DNA of 64,000 bases from Trichopria drosophilae (GCA_030407085.1 CM059586.1:14216001-14280000); one strand, 5' to 3'. Numbered from the stretch's first letter, positions 26,000-39,059 are shown. Notes: generated from the sequence alone by a model not told the origin. Translations and numbers: made by a program.

Positions 26000-26940
26000 G
26001 TTCTGTCAAATATTTTATTCGTTTCCCACGAACGATAAATCCGACCAATACCGCGTGACGAAAGTCACGAAATGCCTTACAGAAATGAATGAAAATCCAT
26101 TTCTTCCGTGCATGACGTACCACCGGTGCAGCCAATGTTTCAACTCAACGGCTCTATTTATACCCCGCACGATTTGCATACTGTGCCGGGAAGTTCGCGG
26201 TGTAAATCACGAGCGATTTATTCTGAAATTTCGCCCGCGACAAAGAATGCCAGGGACCGGATCGTATGTTCGATACCGAAAAATCCGAAGCGTTTGGTCC
26301 TTTTGCGTCATTGAATTAGCGACGCTTTATCGCGGTCGGAAACTCATTAGAAGATAATAATAAAAGGCAAGTAAGCAGGCGGCGATCGGAGCGCTTATTC
26401 TCAGACGTGTAATTGCAGCGAGCGGAACGTTCGATAAACTGCCCTCACGATGAAATTAAATTTCATCGCAGGCGCGTAATTTAAAAACGAATGTTCGATG
26501 GTAGCTACGACGCTGCGAGCGGGGCCTTTTTAAGAGCCGTGTCGCGCGCACATAATCGCGGATGCAGGCCGCTGCGTCGTCGTCGCCGCCGGAATCCAGA
26601 ATGCCGGATTTCTGTGTACGCTCCACCCCGTGCGTTGTCTCGTAAAGAGGGTCCTTCCCCCTCCCCCTGCCGAATGCTCGGGGCCTGAAGGCAGCGGCCT
26701 TAAGGATACGCGGGCCCTTTCGCGGGCAGTCGTCGCGCTTAACGAGCGGCCACCGTTGAACGCCGCCGAAGAGAGCCGACGGCGCGCGGCATGGTAATGG
26801 CCGCTCTCGTTTATGGCGGCCGACGTTATTATAGCCCCTTCGTGAAAAACCCGAGGCCGGAATGTCCAGTGGCGGACACGCGCGTAGGCCGGTTCGCATC
26901 AGAATTCTTTATCTGTATAAATTATCCGGGCCCGCGAGGA
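26000..26940. promoter_or_regulatory. CpG-rich island with GAGA and Pho/YY1-like sites, PRE candidate
   Basis: This is one of the most GC-rich blocks of the window, peaking at 26.5-26.9 kb. Within 50 bp there is GAGAG (26771-26775), an inverted GGCCAT (26797-26802), GCTCTCG (inverted GAGAG, about 26803-26808) and an inverted GCCATAAA (26810-26817). GAGA-factor and Pho sites in close array are the classic signature of Polycomb response elements in the fly bithorax complex. The 147-codon frame on the - strand and its + strand overlap look like GC-driven artefacts. A function here is inference from motif and position. Confidence 0.45.
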
Positions 26941-26949
26941 AATTGCAGT

Positions 26950-29900
26950 GATTAGGAAAGCCGATGTCTACCGAAACGATGGATCCATATATAAACTTTC
27001 CAATCAATACCGGTCCCAAAAAAAACTGTCGTTCCATTTTGCTTTAAATCGTATTTGCCATTTTTCACCTATCCAGTATAGGTGGGCCAAATTCTATCGT
27101 CATGGCCGGTTTTACCAAAAATATTAAATTTATGTTCCCACCATATCCGCTTTTGTATCCGTCATTTTGGATTTCAATTTAGATCACTTGAAAACAGATG
27201 AGCACAAGAGAAACAAATTTTGAACTCTCTTGATTTTTTATATCCAATAATATGGTAGAGAAATATGTAAAATCTATTTAAAAGACCATAAAATTTTATC
27301 TACTATAATTTTTCAAATCGTGAGTTTGGAATTCCTTAAAATGCTTCAGTATAACTCATACATCTTTTGTTGCGATATGTCAATCACGTTACAATTTGAA
27401 CTAAAACTGGTTGCCTCAAATAAAAAAGAATCTCATATATTTCAAAATGTGGATTTATGTACAAAATAATATTCAGCGACAGAAATATTGACCGCTCTCA
27501 CACATTACTGGAGTAGTTGAAACTTCAGAAAATATAATATTTTCTGCGACATATATTGTAGGCGTGAAAAATATACTTTTGTAATTTTATTTTAATGGTT
27601 ATTAATCTACAAAATTTTAATAAATTGTTATTTGCAGCAGTGAAGTTGCATTTAATAAAGGTTATTACTTAGTCTTAAAATTTAGAAATGAATATTAAAG
27701 TTATTCGGGAATGATTCACAACTCCGTTAAAAATAACACACTTGAGTTTTTTACTATTCTATAATTTCAAAGAATGCGACAATTTTACGGCCGTCGAAGT
27801 GAACGAAAAGCAAAATAAACACAATTTCTGTCGTCGTTTCAGTGAAATATTTCAGAAAGTGTGCAAATACTTTTCGAACTTCGCGGTAAGCTACTTTACC
27901 GGAGTCAATAAATATCTTCTATTGAAATAACATCGAATTCTTAGCCCACGGAAATGAATGGAACATATTTAATTAATACATTCAATTTCTCACTTTTATT
28001 TTCATTTTTTCTTTTACAGGATATGTTGAAATGTCTTATTTTCAAAAATTGCCGTGTTTATGTACAAAATTAAATGTTTTACTTTATAATTGTTATTCCT
28101 TGGAAGCTTAAGATTTTATTTTAAATTTCTTAATGATAATTTAAGAAATTATATATATGCAATTGTATGAATAATTTTGATTAACAGGTGGATCTGCATG
28201 TTTTCATTTAATTTCCAGTCAATAAGTCGTGGAATTTGGCCCCTCCCCCAAATAAGATTTCCATTGGTTATTTGTAATTGTTAGTTAATAAATAGTAGTT
28301 AAATTTATAGTATTTTATTATTCTTTTAAACGCATTTCTGAAATTTATTGCATCATGTACTACAGTATCAAATATACACATTTTTAAACTATTTTTTTAA
28401 GTGTAACTATGAAAATGAGATAACTTACCAAGGAAATCAAATTCTAAAGACACTAACTACTGTATTGTATAATTATTAATAAATTCAGTTTAAAAATATT
28501 CAATTTATTTAGTACAGCATTCTTTGTAAGTAGAAATTTTCCATTTAAAATTAGCTCTTACTTTTGAATGAAAGCGTGGAAATTGAAGAAGAAAGGACAA
28601 CTTTTACTCTTTCTAACCACTTCAATAATACAGGATTTACGGAAATTCGAAATTCTAAAAACCTTAGCCGCAGATAGGGGTGCTTGCGACTCTCGCGATT
28701 TTATTTTGCTCTCGTTATGTAAGTTACAGTTACTAGTATTTAGGGTGGGTTTGGTGTTTAAGCCACCGGATAACGATCTGCTAGAATACCACAATTATTT
28801 AAATGCTCATATCCAAATTTCATAAATTGAAGTAACTTCTTTCTACATTCAGACAAAACGTCATTATCATGGCATTATTAGTGATGTGTAATAAAGAAAA
28901 AAATGCATGTTTCAAATCATGTCTTTTTTGTTATCTTTTAATTACATGCTGATTTTTGCGGTATCTTAACCAGTTCTAATGGTATTATAATGTATAGGAA
29001 AGATCAATGTTTTATTTTTCTGAATGGTGAATCATCCAATGGAAACTAAATTTCTATTAAGTGGAATTTTATGTTTAATTCATACTGTACAAATATAAAT
29101 AAATATTTTTTGAATTATGTATATTTCAATTTCTTTTTATTACTCATTTTTTTAATAGAAAACTAAGAAAAAAATGGTAAAAATGTGTACCTTTACGATG
29201 ATCGGGAGAACTATATGTTTCCAGATCTATTTTGACTATTTTTATAGAAAAGTTCAGTAATGCTTTTTTGGGCAATCAATAAAAATCATTACAATTTTCC
29301 GAGATGTTTATGTAATTGTTACAGTTTATTATGGCATCGATTATTTTAGTTAATAACATTTTATTTAAGGAGGCAAGTGCAGTCAGAGGCGCAGAAAAAG
29401 ACTGATGTTCTCGAATAGTTTGTATGAAAACGTATATACTTTTTAATTCTGCAATTTTTGCATCATATTGTTATAATTTATTTTTCAGTAAAAAAATTAC
29501 AATTAATCTACAAAAAGCTGCTATTTTCATTTGACGCGTCAAAAAATGTGACATTATCCACTTTCCACCAGGGGACAGCACGTCTTGAAACTGGCCTATC
29601 TGAAATGAAAATCCAAAAATATTTCGTTACTAGACAACTTTATCTTCCGGATGGATGAAGGATTTTGAAAATAAAATGCATTTTAAATTTGTAAAAAACT
29701 TTAAAACTTGAGCAATTTTTACTTCAAAAATTAATCATTTTGCGTCTACATAACAAGTTCCATGCATTGAAAAAAAAATTCGTTGACCACCCGGGAGTTG
29801 AATATGCGTTTAAAAGAAGTTTGTATATTTTCAAATATATCGTATCCACCGACAGAAAAATATCGCCGATAACAATTTTCATTGGGAAAAAGACGATAAA

Positions 29901-30410
29901 AATTTGTTTTTCTAACTTACATGGAGTCATTTATACCAGACTCTCAAAATCTGTCTTCCATCTTTTTGAAAATATCCCAACTTTCTAATTGTTGATGTCT
30001 GCAGTGGAATTTCTCTCGCGTTTGAAGATGTACTCTGCTTGGGAAGTTCGTTTCTCGTCACTTTTTCGACAGTACTCATGGGGCTTGTAAGGGCTCTCAC
30101 ACGTTTTTTGGAATCAACTTGACATTTTAGGACAACATTCCTGAGACATTATACTTTAATGAAAAAAATGTCCAATTCTGGACCATAATTTACGCTATTC
30201 CTGACCGATACGCATTAATCGACCCGTATGAAAAACTATTTTTTAAATTAGCACCATTATTTAGTTTTGGTTCAACCTATAAGAATCGCAAAGGCTTATA
30301 AACTTCCTCAAAATGACCAAAAAGTGATCTGAAAATAATTTTTAATAGTAACCATGTGCTTTTGCATAATTTCTAAAGAAATATAACAAAAATACGGGGT
30401 CAGGAAGATA
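26950..30410. other. AT-rich spacer with weak splice-like and repeat signals
   Basis: No gene recognised. A good polypyrimidine tract with ACAG lies at 28019 (+), but the DNA after it has no coding character. A frame at 27742-27930 (+) ends in a GTAAGC-like context near 27886 yet shows no domain. The 29.46-29.99 kb segment has two adjacent short frames and could be an unidentified transposon relic. Confidence 0.45.
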
Positions 30411-30420
30411 CCTCAATTTT

Positions 30421-30692
30421 TACTCCCAACATACTCTCAATTATAAAATTGGGGTAACGTATAGTTTGATTGATCGAGCAGTCTTGTTACTCGAAACAGG
30501 ACATAATTTCAATTATTCTACAGTTAAGATTTTAGCAACAGAAACAAATAAACACAAAAGAGAAGATATCGAAAATTATTACTTAAAAAAATGTAAAAAC
30601 TCAGTTAATGAGAGTTTTGAAAGATCGTTTTTTCCAGATAGTGTAATGTATTACACTAATAATATCAATATAATATTTAAAGAGCTGTCTTA
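30421..30692 (+). pseudogene. Penelope-like retroelement, C-terminal fragment (GIY-YIG-like)
   Basis: In frame from about 30421 to the stop at 30690 the translation contains KIGVTYSLIDRAVLLLETGH, then NFNYSTVKILATETNKHKRE, IENYYLKK and NSVNE. An aromatic-Asn-x-x-x-Val-Lys-Ile-Leu stretch, a Lys-Arg-Glu..Glu block and a closing Asn-x-x-Asn motif are reminiscent of the C-terminal GIY-YIG endonuclease end of Penelope-like elements. The reverse transcriptase core is absent, so only a 5'-truncated relic remains, as is usual after retroelement insertion. There is no good ATG start, which fits a fragment. A hammerhead-like core 0.6 kb downstream supports the assignment. Family recognition is from pattern memory, without a search. 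Confidence 0.45.
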
Positions 30693-31280
30693 ATACAATC
30701 GTATTGTTTTCGGAAGTTTAAATGTTTCGTTCAACTTCGTTCGGTATAATAGATGTGAATACTACGGTTGTATGTGTGCGCAGTACTAACTATAGAATGC
30801 ATTTAAATGCCCAACGTTAAGTTTTCTTAATCAGTCATGACTTTTCGCTAACCGGAAAAAAATAAATTATACATAATATATTAAAATAATATATTAAATA
30901 ATATTAAAAATAAATCATTGCGAGTGAGTGATGCGACTCTAAAGTGCACTTTTACATCAAATTGACACTTCTCAAAAAATAGATTCTAACATCCATGGTT
31001 CTTCCGTAAGGTTTTTCTGTTAACGTATTATCATATTTTTTTTATTTCAATAAATTTATCATAATTACTTTCAACGGTAACTTTCAACATTTCACCTGAC
31101 ACTCACAATTATTATTTTTAAAATGGAATGTCCAAAGTTTATTGCAAAAGCGAACTATCGCAAACGTTTAACTCTTTCATAAATTATAAGTAACTTTTAA
31201 TGTAATGTTATTATCGAAATGTCAGTTTGTTAACGTATTTATTTAAATTATACCATGTAAACTTTTAGAACCAGAATAAA

Positions 31281-31311
31281 CTGAAGAAGGCACACATCTG
31301 TAGCCGAAACG
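31281..31311 (+). ncRNA. Hammerhead-ribozyme-like core, possibly of a Penelope-like element
   Basis: CTGAAGA matches the hammerhead CUGANGA box, followed by a short stem II (GGC..GCC with an 11-nt loop) and the GAAA box, then CG. This order and spacing match the conserved hammerhead core, and minimal hammerheads are known in Penelope-like elements. Stems I and III and the cleavage site are not convincingly paired, so catalytic activity is doubtful. Confidence 0.35.
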
Positions 31312-31469
31312 TATTTAACTTAAATCCTTCGTTTTCATTATTTTATGGACCGTCACGCCGAGATTTTCCTAAATTCTTCTTCAAGAATTTATATTTTTTC
31401 CTAAAGAAAATGTTGTTTCTCCAATATTTCAATGGAGTCGTTTGGACAATTTACATTCCTATAAAAATA

Positions 31470-32660
31470 TCCGTAAAAAAGCGGAATTCCCTGGAGGGTG
31501 GTCCGATAAAAAAAGTGAACCAAGTCGCGATGCGTCTCCCGGTCGAATTATTAAAAGTAATTCATTACCGCGAAAGCACGCCGCCCAAAAGTCGCGCCCG
31601 CGCAACAAAAGGACGGCCGCTCCCATAATTGATTTGTACAGTCCCGACGTATCAATTAACGTCGCTCGGCACAATGTGCCCGGCTAAATCAGTCGACACG
31701 CTATAAAAGTCCGCTCGAGATTTGCGGTCGCGCGCCCTGACTTCGAAGTTACGTAGTAGCACCGCCATCTATCGGTCTCGAGGACACATTTCCCTTTAGT
31801 TATGGCTGCTCGTCCCCCCTCCACCCGATCCATCATTCGCGTGGGCGTGGTTCCCCTCTCGCGCGCGGGGCAGGGGCGGGGACACCGGACGTTTCCGCGA
31901 GCGCAGCTAATAATAATAAAGGCCGTTAATTATCGCAAGCGCGTGCTTCGCCCCGGATGTCGCGTAGGAAAAATCGTCGACTTCAAAGGAACCGCCGATG
32001 CCGGAGCTTTATTTCGAGTCCGAAGAGTCGTACATAAACAACGCGGAGCTTTTTCGCGGGCTCTCCCCCGTGTGCGCGGAGTGTAACGCTCCGCGTCGTC
32101 TTTCCTTTCGCGCCTGACCGAATCACCGGGAGATGGCGCGGGGTACCGGCGCGCAGGAGTCGGCGAGTCCGAGGCCTACCTTACCGATCGCCCCATCGGT
32201 AAATCATACGATTTACCGCCTTCTCTCTCCACTACCCACCAAGTCTAACGAATGGCCTACTACGTAGTTCGATGATCGCCCGTAATGCGCTTTATGGTTT
32301 GTTTTTATCGACTCCACGCGCCACTTCTCCGTCCCGTAACCCTCGGTGTGTATTGTTGCGGGACGATGGTGGTGCGTTCCGGTTACCCTATATATATACA
32401 CGTATATAGGGAACCGTCGACCTCTACTCTCTCGTCCAGGCGTGGCTCCCGGCGTCTCCGGGATCCTGCGGGAGTGTTGTGCGATATACGAGCGAGCAGC
32501 GCTGACTCTGCGGAATTAACTCGCATTTTCCCGCTCGATGCGCTTCTTCCCGCGGCCCGATAAAATGTCGAATTAACGGCTGAATCCGAAAATGCACAAT
32601 GCACCCTGGATTTATCGCATTCGTTCGGCGATCGGAGATTTTTAGTGAGTTTGTGTGCTG
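31470..32660. promoter_or_regulatory. Large CpG-rich island with CTCF-like sites and a TATA box
   Basis: This is the longest strongly CpG-rich block outside the coding exon. It contains a canonical TATAAAAG (31702-31709), a GGGCGTGG box, two CTCF-like sites (- strand 31762-31775 and + strand CCGGGAGATGGCGC at 32126-32139, each 12 of 14 to consensus), and a TACGTAGTAG motif twice in inverted orientation (31749-31759 and 32257-32269). Reading frames on both strands overlap freely and lack domains. It could be a promoter with an insulator, or a boundary element between Hox regulatory domains. Confidence 0.45.
32381..32414. repeat. Near-perfect palindrome, 13-bp arms
   Basis: GGTTACCCTATATA pairs with TATATAGGGAACC around an 8-nt centre, with one bulged base. 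It sits inside the CpG-rich island, so it may be a symmetrical binding site or a small foldback insertion. Confidence 0.5.
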
Positions 32661-33008
32661 GTAAATGCACTTTAAAAACAACTTGTGTCTGCGATTCTAA
32701 AATATTTATTGCATCTTATTTATATGATTTTGATTGTAATATTCTTATATTCGGTTACATGAAATTTCTCATAAAATATATAAATCAAATAATAGTGTTT
32801 TTAGTTAGAGTATTAAAATCGATTAAAAACTGTTTCCTCTATGAACTACTGAAAAACGGGTATTTCGTTAATATAAACCTACTCGTCTAAAAGTAGAAAA
32901 TGAATATTTTAAAACCAGGTTTATATAGAAACTTGAGTTTATTATAATTAAATAGAATATTTTTATTTGGTTATAAAAAAATGGTTACTTAACCCTTTGA
33001 AGCATACA

Positions 33009-33411
33009 TTTTTCTTTACGCTGAAAATAACTGAAATTTGTTACACGGGAGTTTTCGGGGTCGCTGATTACGAATCTGACCGCATATTTTCAAAATTAAA
33101 AATGGCGGATCCAATATGGCCGACTGAAATCGAGGGTGAATCTGATTTTTTTTTACATTTCGGTCGGCCATTTTGGGTACGCCATTTTGAATTTTGAAAA
33201 TCGGAGGCCTGATTGGTAATCAGTGATCCCATAACCCCCCGAGTACCCAATTTCATCTCGAACTCGTAAATTTGTGCAATAAGTTGGCCATATTGGATCT
33301 GCCATTTTGAATTTTGAAAATCTGAACATAGATTCGTAATCAGCGTCCCCGAAAACCCCAGAGTACCCAGTCGCGTCATATTTAAGTGACGTTTTCTTTT
33401 CCACATATATT
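33009..33411 (+). repeat. GGCGGATCC-type interspersed repeat, copy 1
   Basis: The unit starts TTTTCTTTACGCTGAAAATA and ends TTTTCTTTTCCACATATATT. Inside are GATTACGAATC words in both orientations and ATGGCGGATCCAATATGGCC with inverted partners, so the unit is internally palindromic. It matches 51171-51514 over its full length in the opposite orientation. A TTAACCCTTTGAAGC context lies just upstream (32989), suggestive of a TTAA-targeting element, but the other end is not bounded by TTAA. No protein is encoded; frames on both strands follow the repeat. Confidence 0.6.
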
Positions 33412-33429
33412 TTCCCTAAAAAATCCATC

Positions 33430-36400
33430 ATTTTCGTCCTGGCATTAATTTCTTTTGAAAACTATGCTTTTCTGAAAATAATTTCTTATTATCAATAATT
33501 ATTCTACACCCCTGGTAGAAATGAAAACATTTTTTGTACAATTCGTGTATAACATACCAGGGTAATTATGCAATATTATTATTTTTTTCAATAGCATTTA
33601 TTGGAGTCTTAGGAAGGGCAGGAACAAGAAACCGTAATGAAATCGACGAATCACTCAAACGATGAGATGTTGATATCACGTAGGTTGGACACTGGTGTCC
33701 CTCTGTGATTGCAAGAGTTGATTAATTATTGATACATTTTTTGATTTTTTATTAATACTCTCTAACTCTCCTTAGTTAAATACCAGCAAAAGAGAGGTCT
33801 TAAAGGATAAAGAGCGTGATGAGTCGATTTTGCAACCTTTCACTAAAACATAAATAAATTAAATGATTACAAATTAAATTCCTTAGAATTCTGAATTCCA
33901 TTTTTTATTTTATTGTATTTATTATATTTTTGGATTTGACCTCCATCTAGTGTATGTAAGAAAAACTCAGATCTCAAATTGTTTCATTTTGTTTAAAAAA
34001 ATCGGTCGTAGGTTGTTTCTAAAACATATCCAAGCAGTCATATCTGACGTAAAATGAAATGAATTTTCAGAAGCTTTTATTAGATTCTAAAAAAAATGCA
34101 ACCGCGAAAAACTGCATACGATTTTAAAAAAAAAACTTCGGAATTCGAAATAATTTCAGAATTCTTGTTTAAATCGTATCCACGTGTCTGAAACTTTAAA
34201 ATCTGCATGATAATATCCAAAATGGCGGCTAAACCACGAAAAATCAGTAAAAGCTTCAGGAATTTTTTAGTTGAAAATGATACTTTCTAAAAATATGTAT
34301 TCGAACAAAAAATTAATTCAAGATATCAAATATAACACTTTCTCGAGATTAATATTTAAGTAGTCGTAAGTAAGACTTCTTTAAGAGCTCTTCACATAGA
34401 AAAGATACATTTATTCGTTGAGTGCATAAATTACACAAAATATCGAAACGTATAACTATAAACACTTCAAATGAACTTTTTGGAGTTCCGAAATTTGAAA
34501 AAAAGAATGGCGTTTGTTTATCAATCTTAACGAATTACAGGTTTGTGCTTTTTTAAGAATATGTTTTGTGACGTTATCGAAGCAGAAACATTAAAACTTT
34601 ATACCTGATAAGTTTTTTTTTTAACTATTTCACTAAGTGCTAATTTTTCACAAATTTTTCAACGTTTTTCATTAAACTTTACTTGTTACAGACGGTCTGA
34701 TTTTTTATTTATTATCATTTTAACGGGTGGAATCGCTTTATTACATAAATTTTTATACAATATAATTCGCAAGTATTCAAAATAAAAACCTAAAATATGT
34801 TTAAAAACGTTACAGCAGCCAGATTGTTTAGATAAATCTTAATAATTCCTAAGAAATGTTTAAGAAAACGATATTTTTTTTAAAATTATGTTTGTAAAAA
34901 ATGTCGGTCTTCTTTTTCGTTTGTGGTTTTTATTTATTATTAAACAGATTTTATTGTCATTTTGTTGTGAAGCAGAATAACCAATTATACCACATGAGAA
35001 TTATTATACAAGGCAGAAAGTATATATAACTTAATAACCATAACTAGTGCTGCAAAATTTTACAAAAGTACTGTATAAAATATATTCGAAATTTTGCATT
35101 ATTTTTGTAATTTTACGATCTTTGAAGTATAAAACAGACATTTCTTGATATTTATATTTCTATTTCTTAGACCAACTTTTTTTTTACTACGAGGAGAGAA
35201 ATCGTATTTTTATTGTTCGAACTAGTAAGAATGTAGCAATGAATTTAGGAAAGTTATTAAAGTTTAATAAAAGACGAACGTTACATATTTTGATAAATTG
35301 TCTTTCTTTATGTTATCAACGTTCTCCATTATTAATCCAGAACAAAACAAATTTGATTACACAAATTGTTATATTTTATTCTTACAATTGAAACCATGCC
35401 ACTGTCTTAATGTGAACTAGTTGAAAACTAGTAATTCCTTAACGAAAAGTGGGTCATTTGCTAAATTAGTAATCAAGTTTGCTAATAAAAAGTAAAAACC
35501 TATTATTTCATCACTTAAATGCTTGTTACTATTGTACAATTTTGCCAATCTATTAGTAATTTTATATTTTTTTGTTTATAAAAAATTAACTAATTCTTAG
35601 TTTCTCATTTTTCATTTTAAATTAATATTTTTTAGTTATTACACATAAAATACAATTATAACAATGTTCTTTACTTATTTATGTTTGGAGAGCATTTATT
35701 TGATGATAGTTTTTAAGTCGAAAATTTCTAAGTCGTTCATATTTACATCAAACTATTATCCTTCATTAAATAAAAAAAAAAACGTTTTGTACGATTTGCA
35801 TTGAATATTTAAAACTAAAGTATAATTTAAAGGTAAACCTTTCATAGTACTTCCTCGAACAAAAAATTCTGATGACACTTTTTTAGCGAATTTTGTCCTC
35901 CTGAATACGAATATGACAATAAAAATTAGAGGTAGGAAAAACTGAAGCCTTCTTGAAAAAAAATGTAAAAAAATAATGTATGTTAATATCTACAATGAGC
36001 GTGCGGCTATGTTTCTTTTTGTTGGTCATTTACAAATTTACAGTTCATATTAGGAATAAAATGGATAGAAACTTTTTTACGGAGAAATTTCCTGTCCTTA
36101 TTTTTTGTTGGAAATTTTTTTTTGTACTGTTTGCCCTTTTCAAAATAATCTAAAAAAACTACAAAAATACATGATTTTTGCGTTTTTTTTTTTCAAGATG
36201 TCGGCTTTGCATTGTCTGACCGTCAATTGTTACTATCATATTTAGGAGGCGAAAATACATCGAATTACAGTAACTGTTTGTTGCGAGGAAATAGTTGGTA
36301 TTATTCAAGAGTTGTTCATATATTTCAAAACCGAAAGGGTTGTCCGAAAAGCTGCTTATGAGACTATTGAATACAATTATGTTTCACATAAAATACAAAA

Positions 36401-36930
36401 AAGTGAAAATTATATTTAATTATTATATTTTTAATTGTTGTATATATAGAAATATGATTTTAAAATCATTTCTAGTAAACGACTCCTCCAGACATTCTTG
36501 AATTTTCACGTTTTTAATTATGTCGTAAAAAATATATATGCCCATTCTCACAAATTAGAATCAGAAAATAAACAACATGAAAAGGAATTTTCAAAAGAAA
36601 CAAAATTTTGTATTTTTCATATTATCAACGTTATTTTATTTTATTTATGGTAAAACCGACCATACAAGGAAAAACAGCATTCAGTAAAAATGACTGAGAT
36701 TTCAGGTGTTGAGTATCTCAACATTTCAACATCCTAACGTTCACTAAGTTTCAATAAATAAAGTTTTTATGCGTCCCTACGCCTGTTTTTCCCCTATTAA
36801 GTCGCATTCAGTACATAAATTATTCCATAACACTTTCTACGATTTACAGCATTTTGAATTCGACAAAACAATGAAAAAAGAAAGAAACAAGTCCAGGTAT
36901 GCCAAGAATAAATTACGTTTGTGCCAAGTT
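33430..36930. other. AT-rich spacer with a lone CTCF-like site
   Basis: AT-rich DNA without recognisable genes. At 33940-33953 the - strand reads ACACTAGATGGAGG, 12 of 14 to the CTCF consensus, preceded on the + strand by TTTTTGGATTTGA, the same lead-in as at 6.72 and 7.65 kb. This is probably a third, shorter relative of that repeat. Confidence 0.5.
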
Positions 36931-37500
36931 GTTGGTGACAATTGACTTAACGAATTCCGCATGGTTACGAAAGAACGGAATTATTTCGGGATCGAGCGTG
37001 GGAACGTTCGTTCATCACTGATAATGTTACCAAGAATTTCACTAATTCGTAGATATAAACTCGAAACAGGCACCTTTTGGGTGGAAAGAGTGTATGCGAG
37101 ACGCATGCACATATCCGAGAGGACGGCCGAGGAGCAGAGTCTCGTCAATCGTGGCACAAGGAGGGATCTTTATCGGTTGTAAAGGAAGACATTTACGATC
37201 CATAAAGTCGTTCGTACAGCCAACGAGCATAGTTCTACCTCACTCCCACAACCATTACCCCTTCCATTGGAAGAACAGGCGACTTTCAAGGGCGGCTACT
37301 GGCACGCGTCCGCCCGCCCGACTCGAGATTTACAGGTTACGCTCTTGGTAACACCTCGTAAACTTGGCTTAACGACTTTAACCGGGCCTAACTGCTTCCT
37401 TCCTGCAATCAAATCCCGACCTGCCTCCACGCTTCGTCTCGATTCGGAAAAATGAAGCTGTCGCCGATTTACACCGCCACTAGATGGATCCGCTTCTGCT
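36930..37500. promoter_or_regulatory. GC-rich island ending in a CTCF-like site
   Basis: GC-rich DNA with overlapping domain-free frames on both strands. At its right edge the + strand reads CCACTAGATGGATC (37477-37490), 12 of 14 to the CTCF consensus, with the core CCACTAGATGG intact. A motif of this quality at the edge of a composition island would suit a boundary element. Confidence 0.4.
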
Positions 37501-37559
37501 CCATATACGCAAGTGATGATAAATTGTTCTATAATTTAAAAAAATGGACTTTTTCTATA

Positions 37560-37830
37560 CCCATGCATAAAATTTGAGTTTACATACCTTTTTACGTATG
37601 AGAAACATCGTTTTACATTTGTCTGTGTGCAAAATTCGAATTTATACATCATATCACATTGGATGGGTAAAACTTCATTTTACCACCATGTCGAGAAATA
37701 GATTATTATTATACAAGTACAAAAAGTGCTTTCTATGAACGAAATTAGGAAAATCATTCGCGTTCGTACGGAAAACATTTTCGCACGTATGTAAAATGTA
37801 ATTATGGGTAAAATCATATTTTACGGACCC
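37560..37830. repeat. Short GTAAAAT palindromes
   Basis: Several compact palindromes (GGTAAAAC..ATTTTACC at about 37664-37685 and GGGTAAAATC..ATTTTACGGACCC at about 37805-37830) recur, together with GTATGTAAAATG-like words. Possibly a decayed foldback element. The ends are not resolved. Confidence 0.35.
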
Positions 37831-38149
37831 TGCTATCCGTCCGTAAATTTTTATTATCATATTGTCAATCACAAGGGAGAAATATATAAAAAATGGTTGT
37901 ATACATTCTACTCGTCCTGAGGATGATAAAAGGACAATAAACGTGGACATTTGGACATCATTAGCAGCTCCTGAAGAAGTCCCCAGACGAGAAGGGATTC
38001 CCGCTTAAATCAAGGTCAAAGATATTAAAGCGACTGTAAAAAATACCCCAACGAATGTATTGCAAAGTAAAAAACGCAGTCTGAAAACAGAGACTGTAAA
38101 TCGTCAAAAAAAAAGGACCCTCCCGGCCGCCCCAATCATATATTTCAAA

Positions 38150-38530
38150 TTCACGGTTTCAATTTAATTTTACGCACTTGTCGTTATTCTCAAGGCGCAT
38201 AATAGGCGGGCAGCACCTCGTAAGATACATCGACCGCTTTATGATTTGTTTTGATTACACTTCATTACCATTTCACGCCTTTCGCTGAGAGCATAACGAC
38301 TGACAGTAAATCCTCCCGTTGATTTTATCGCGACGTTTATGAGCGTCATTATCGGGTGATACAGCACGAACCGCCGTAAAGCCTACGCCTTTGCAAACGC
38401 GGCCGGTCGTTCTATCGGTTTACGAGGGGCACGAGGGGCAACCAACCGGTGGGGGCCGCCATAGGCCTACGAGAGGGGAGGCTTAAGAGTTCACCGATCC
38501 TCCGATAGATCCCGCTACTGGTGATTTCTA
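38150..38530. promoter_or_regulatory. GC-richer island, candidate cis-regulatory element
   Basis: Composition rises, with CpG words and a GAGGGGCACGAGGGGC duplication near 38.43 kb and no domain-bearing frame. A homeodomain-type TTTATGATT word occurs near 38.24 kb. Assigned by composition only. Confidence 0.3.
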
Positions 38531-39059
38531 TTTCAATATCACGGCGATTCTTGTCGATTCATCGACAAACTTTTATTTTTATATTATTTTATGCCGACTT
38601 TTCTGAACCCATATGGGACTAAATCGTGACGAGACCTACAGTTTGAAGGTCGAATCCGAACGACCTGAGCTTTGGCGTTATTAGATACTTATAAACAAAT
38701 ACAGAGGTCTCCCGATGACAAACATATTTTTTAATAAACTTTTTTGTTTGACATCGTTGATTGCTTCATATGGAATTTAAGTGAGATTTGAATAATTGAG
38801 ATATTTTAGAACTTTTATATTCTCACACTTTTTGATGGTATTCGCGCGAACGCGTTAAAGTTCAACCATTAATCATTAGTAATTTATTAAATGCAATTGC
38901 TATACGAATCCTCCTGCTTAGACGTAAATAGCTTATTTAAATCATTCGACGAGGGGACCCCATTAATCTCGGGTAAAAGCGTTCCCCTAAAAACACATTT
39001 GGAAGTTTTTAAAGCGTGTTTCTTAATAGCACAATATTCTTCTTATATAAACGATAGAA

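Noticed and set aside
26456..26899. 147-codon frame on the - strand
   Set aside because: Arg/Gly/Pro-rich translation with no domain, explained by very high local GC.
28003..28060. Exon after the strong-looking acceptor at 28019
   Set aside because: The following sequence is AT-rich with early stops and no downstream donor of quality. Pyrimidine tracts with AG are expected by chance in such DNA.
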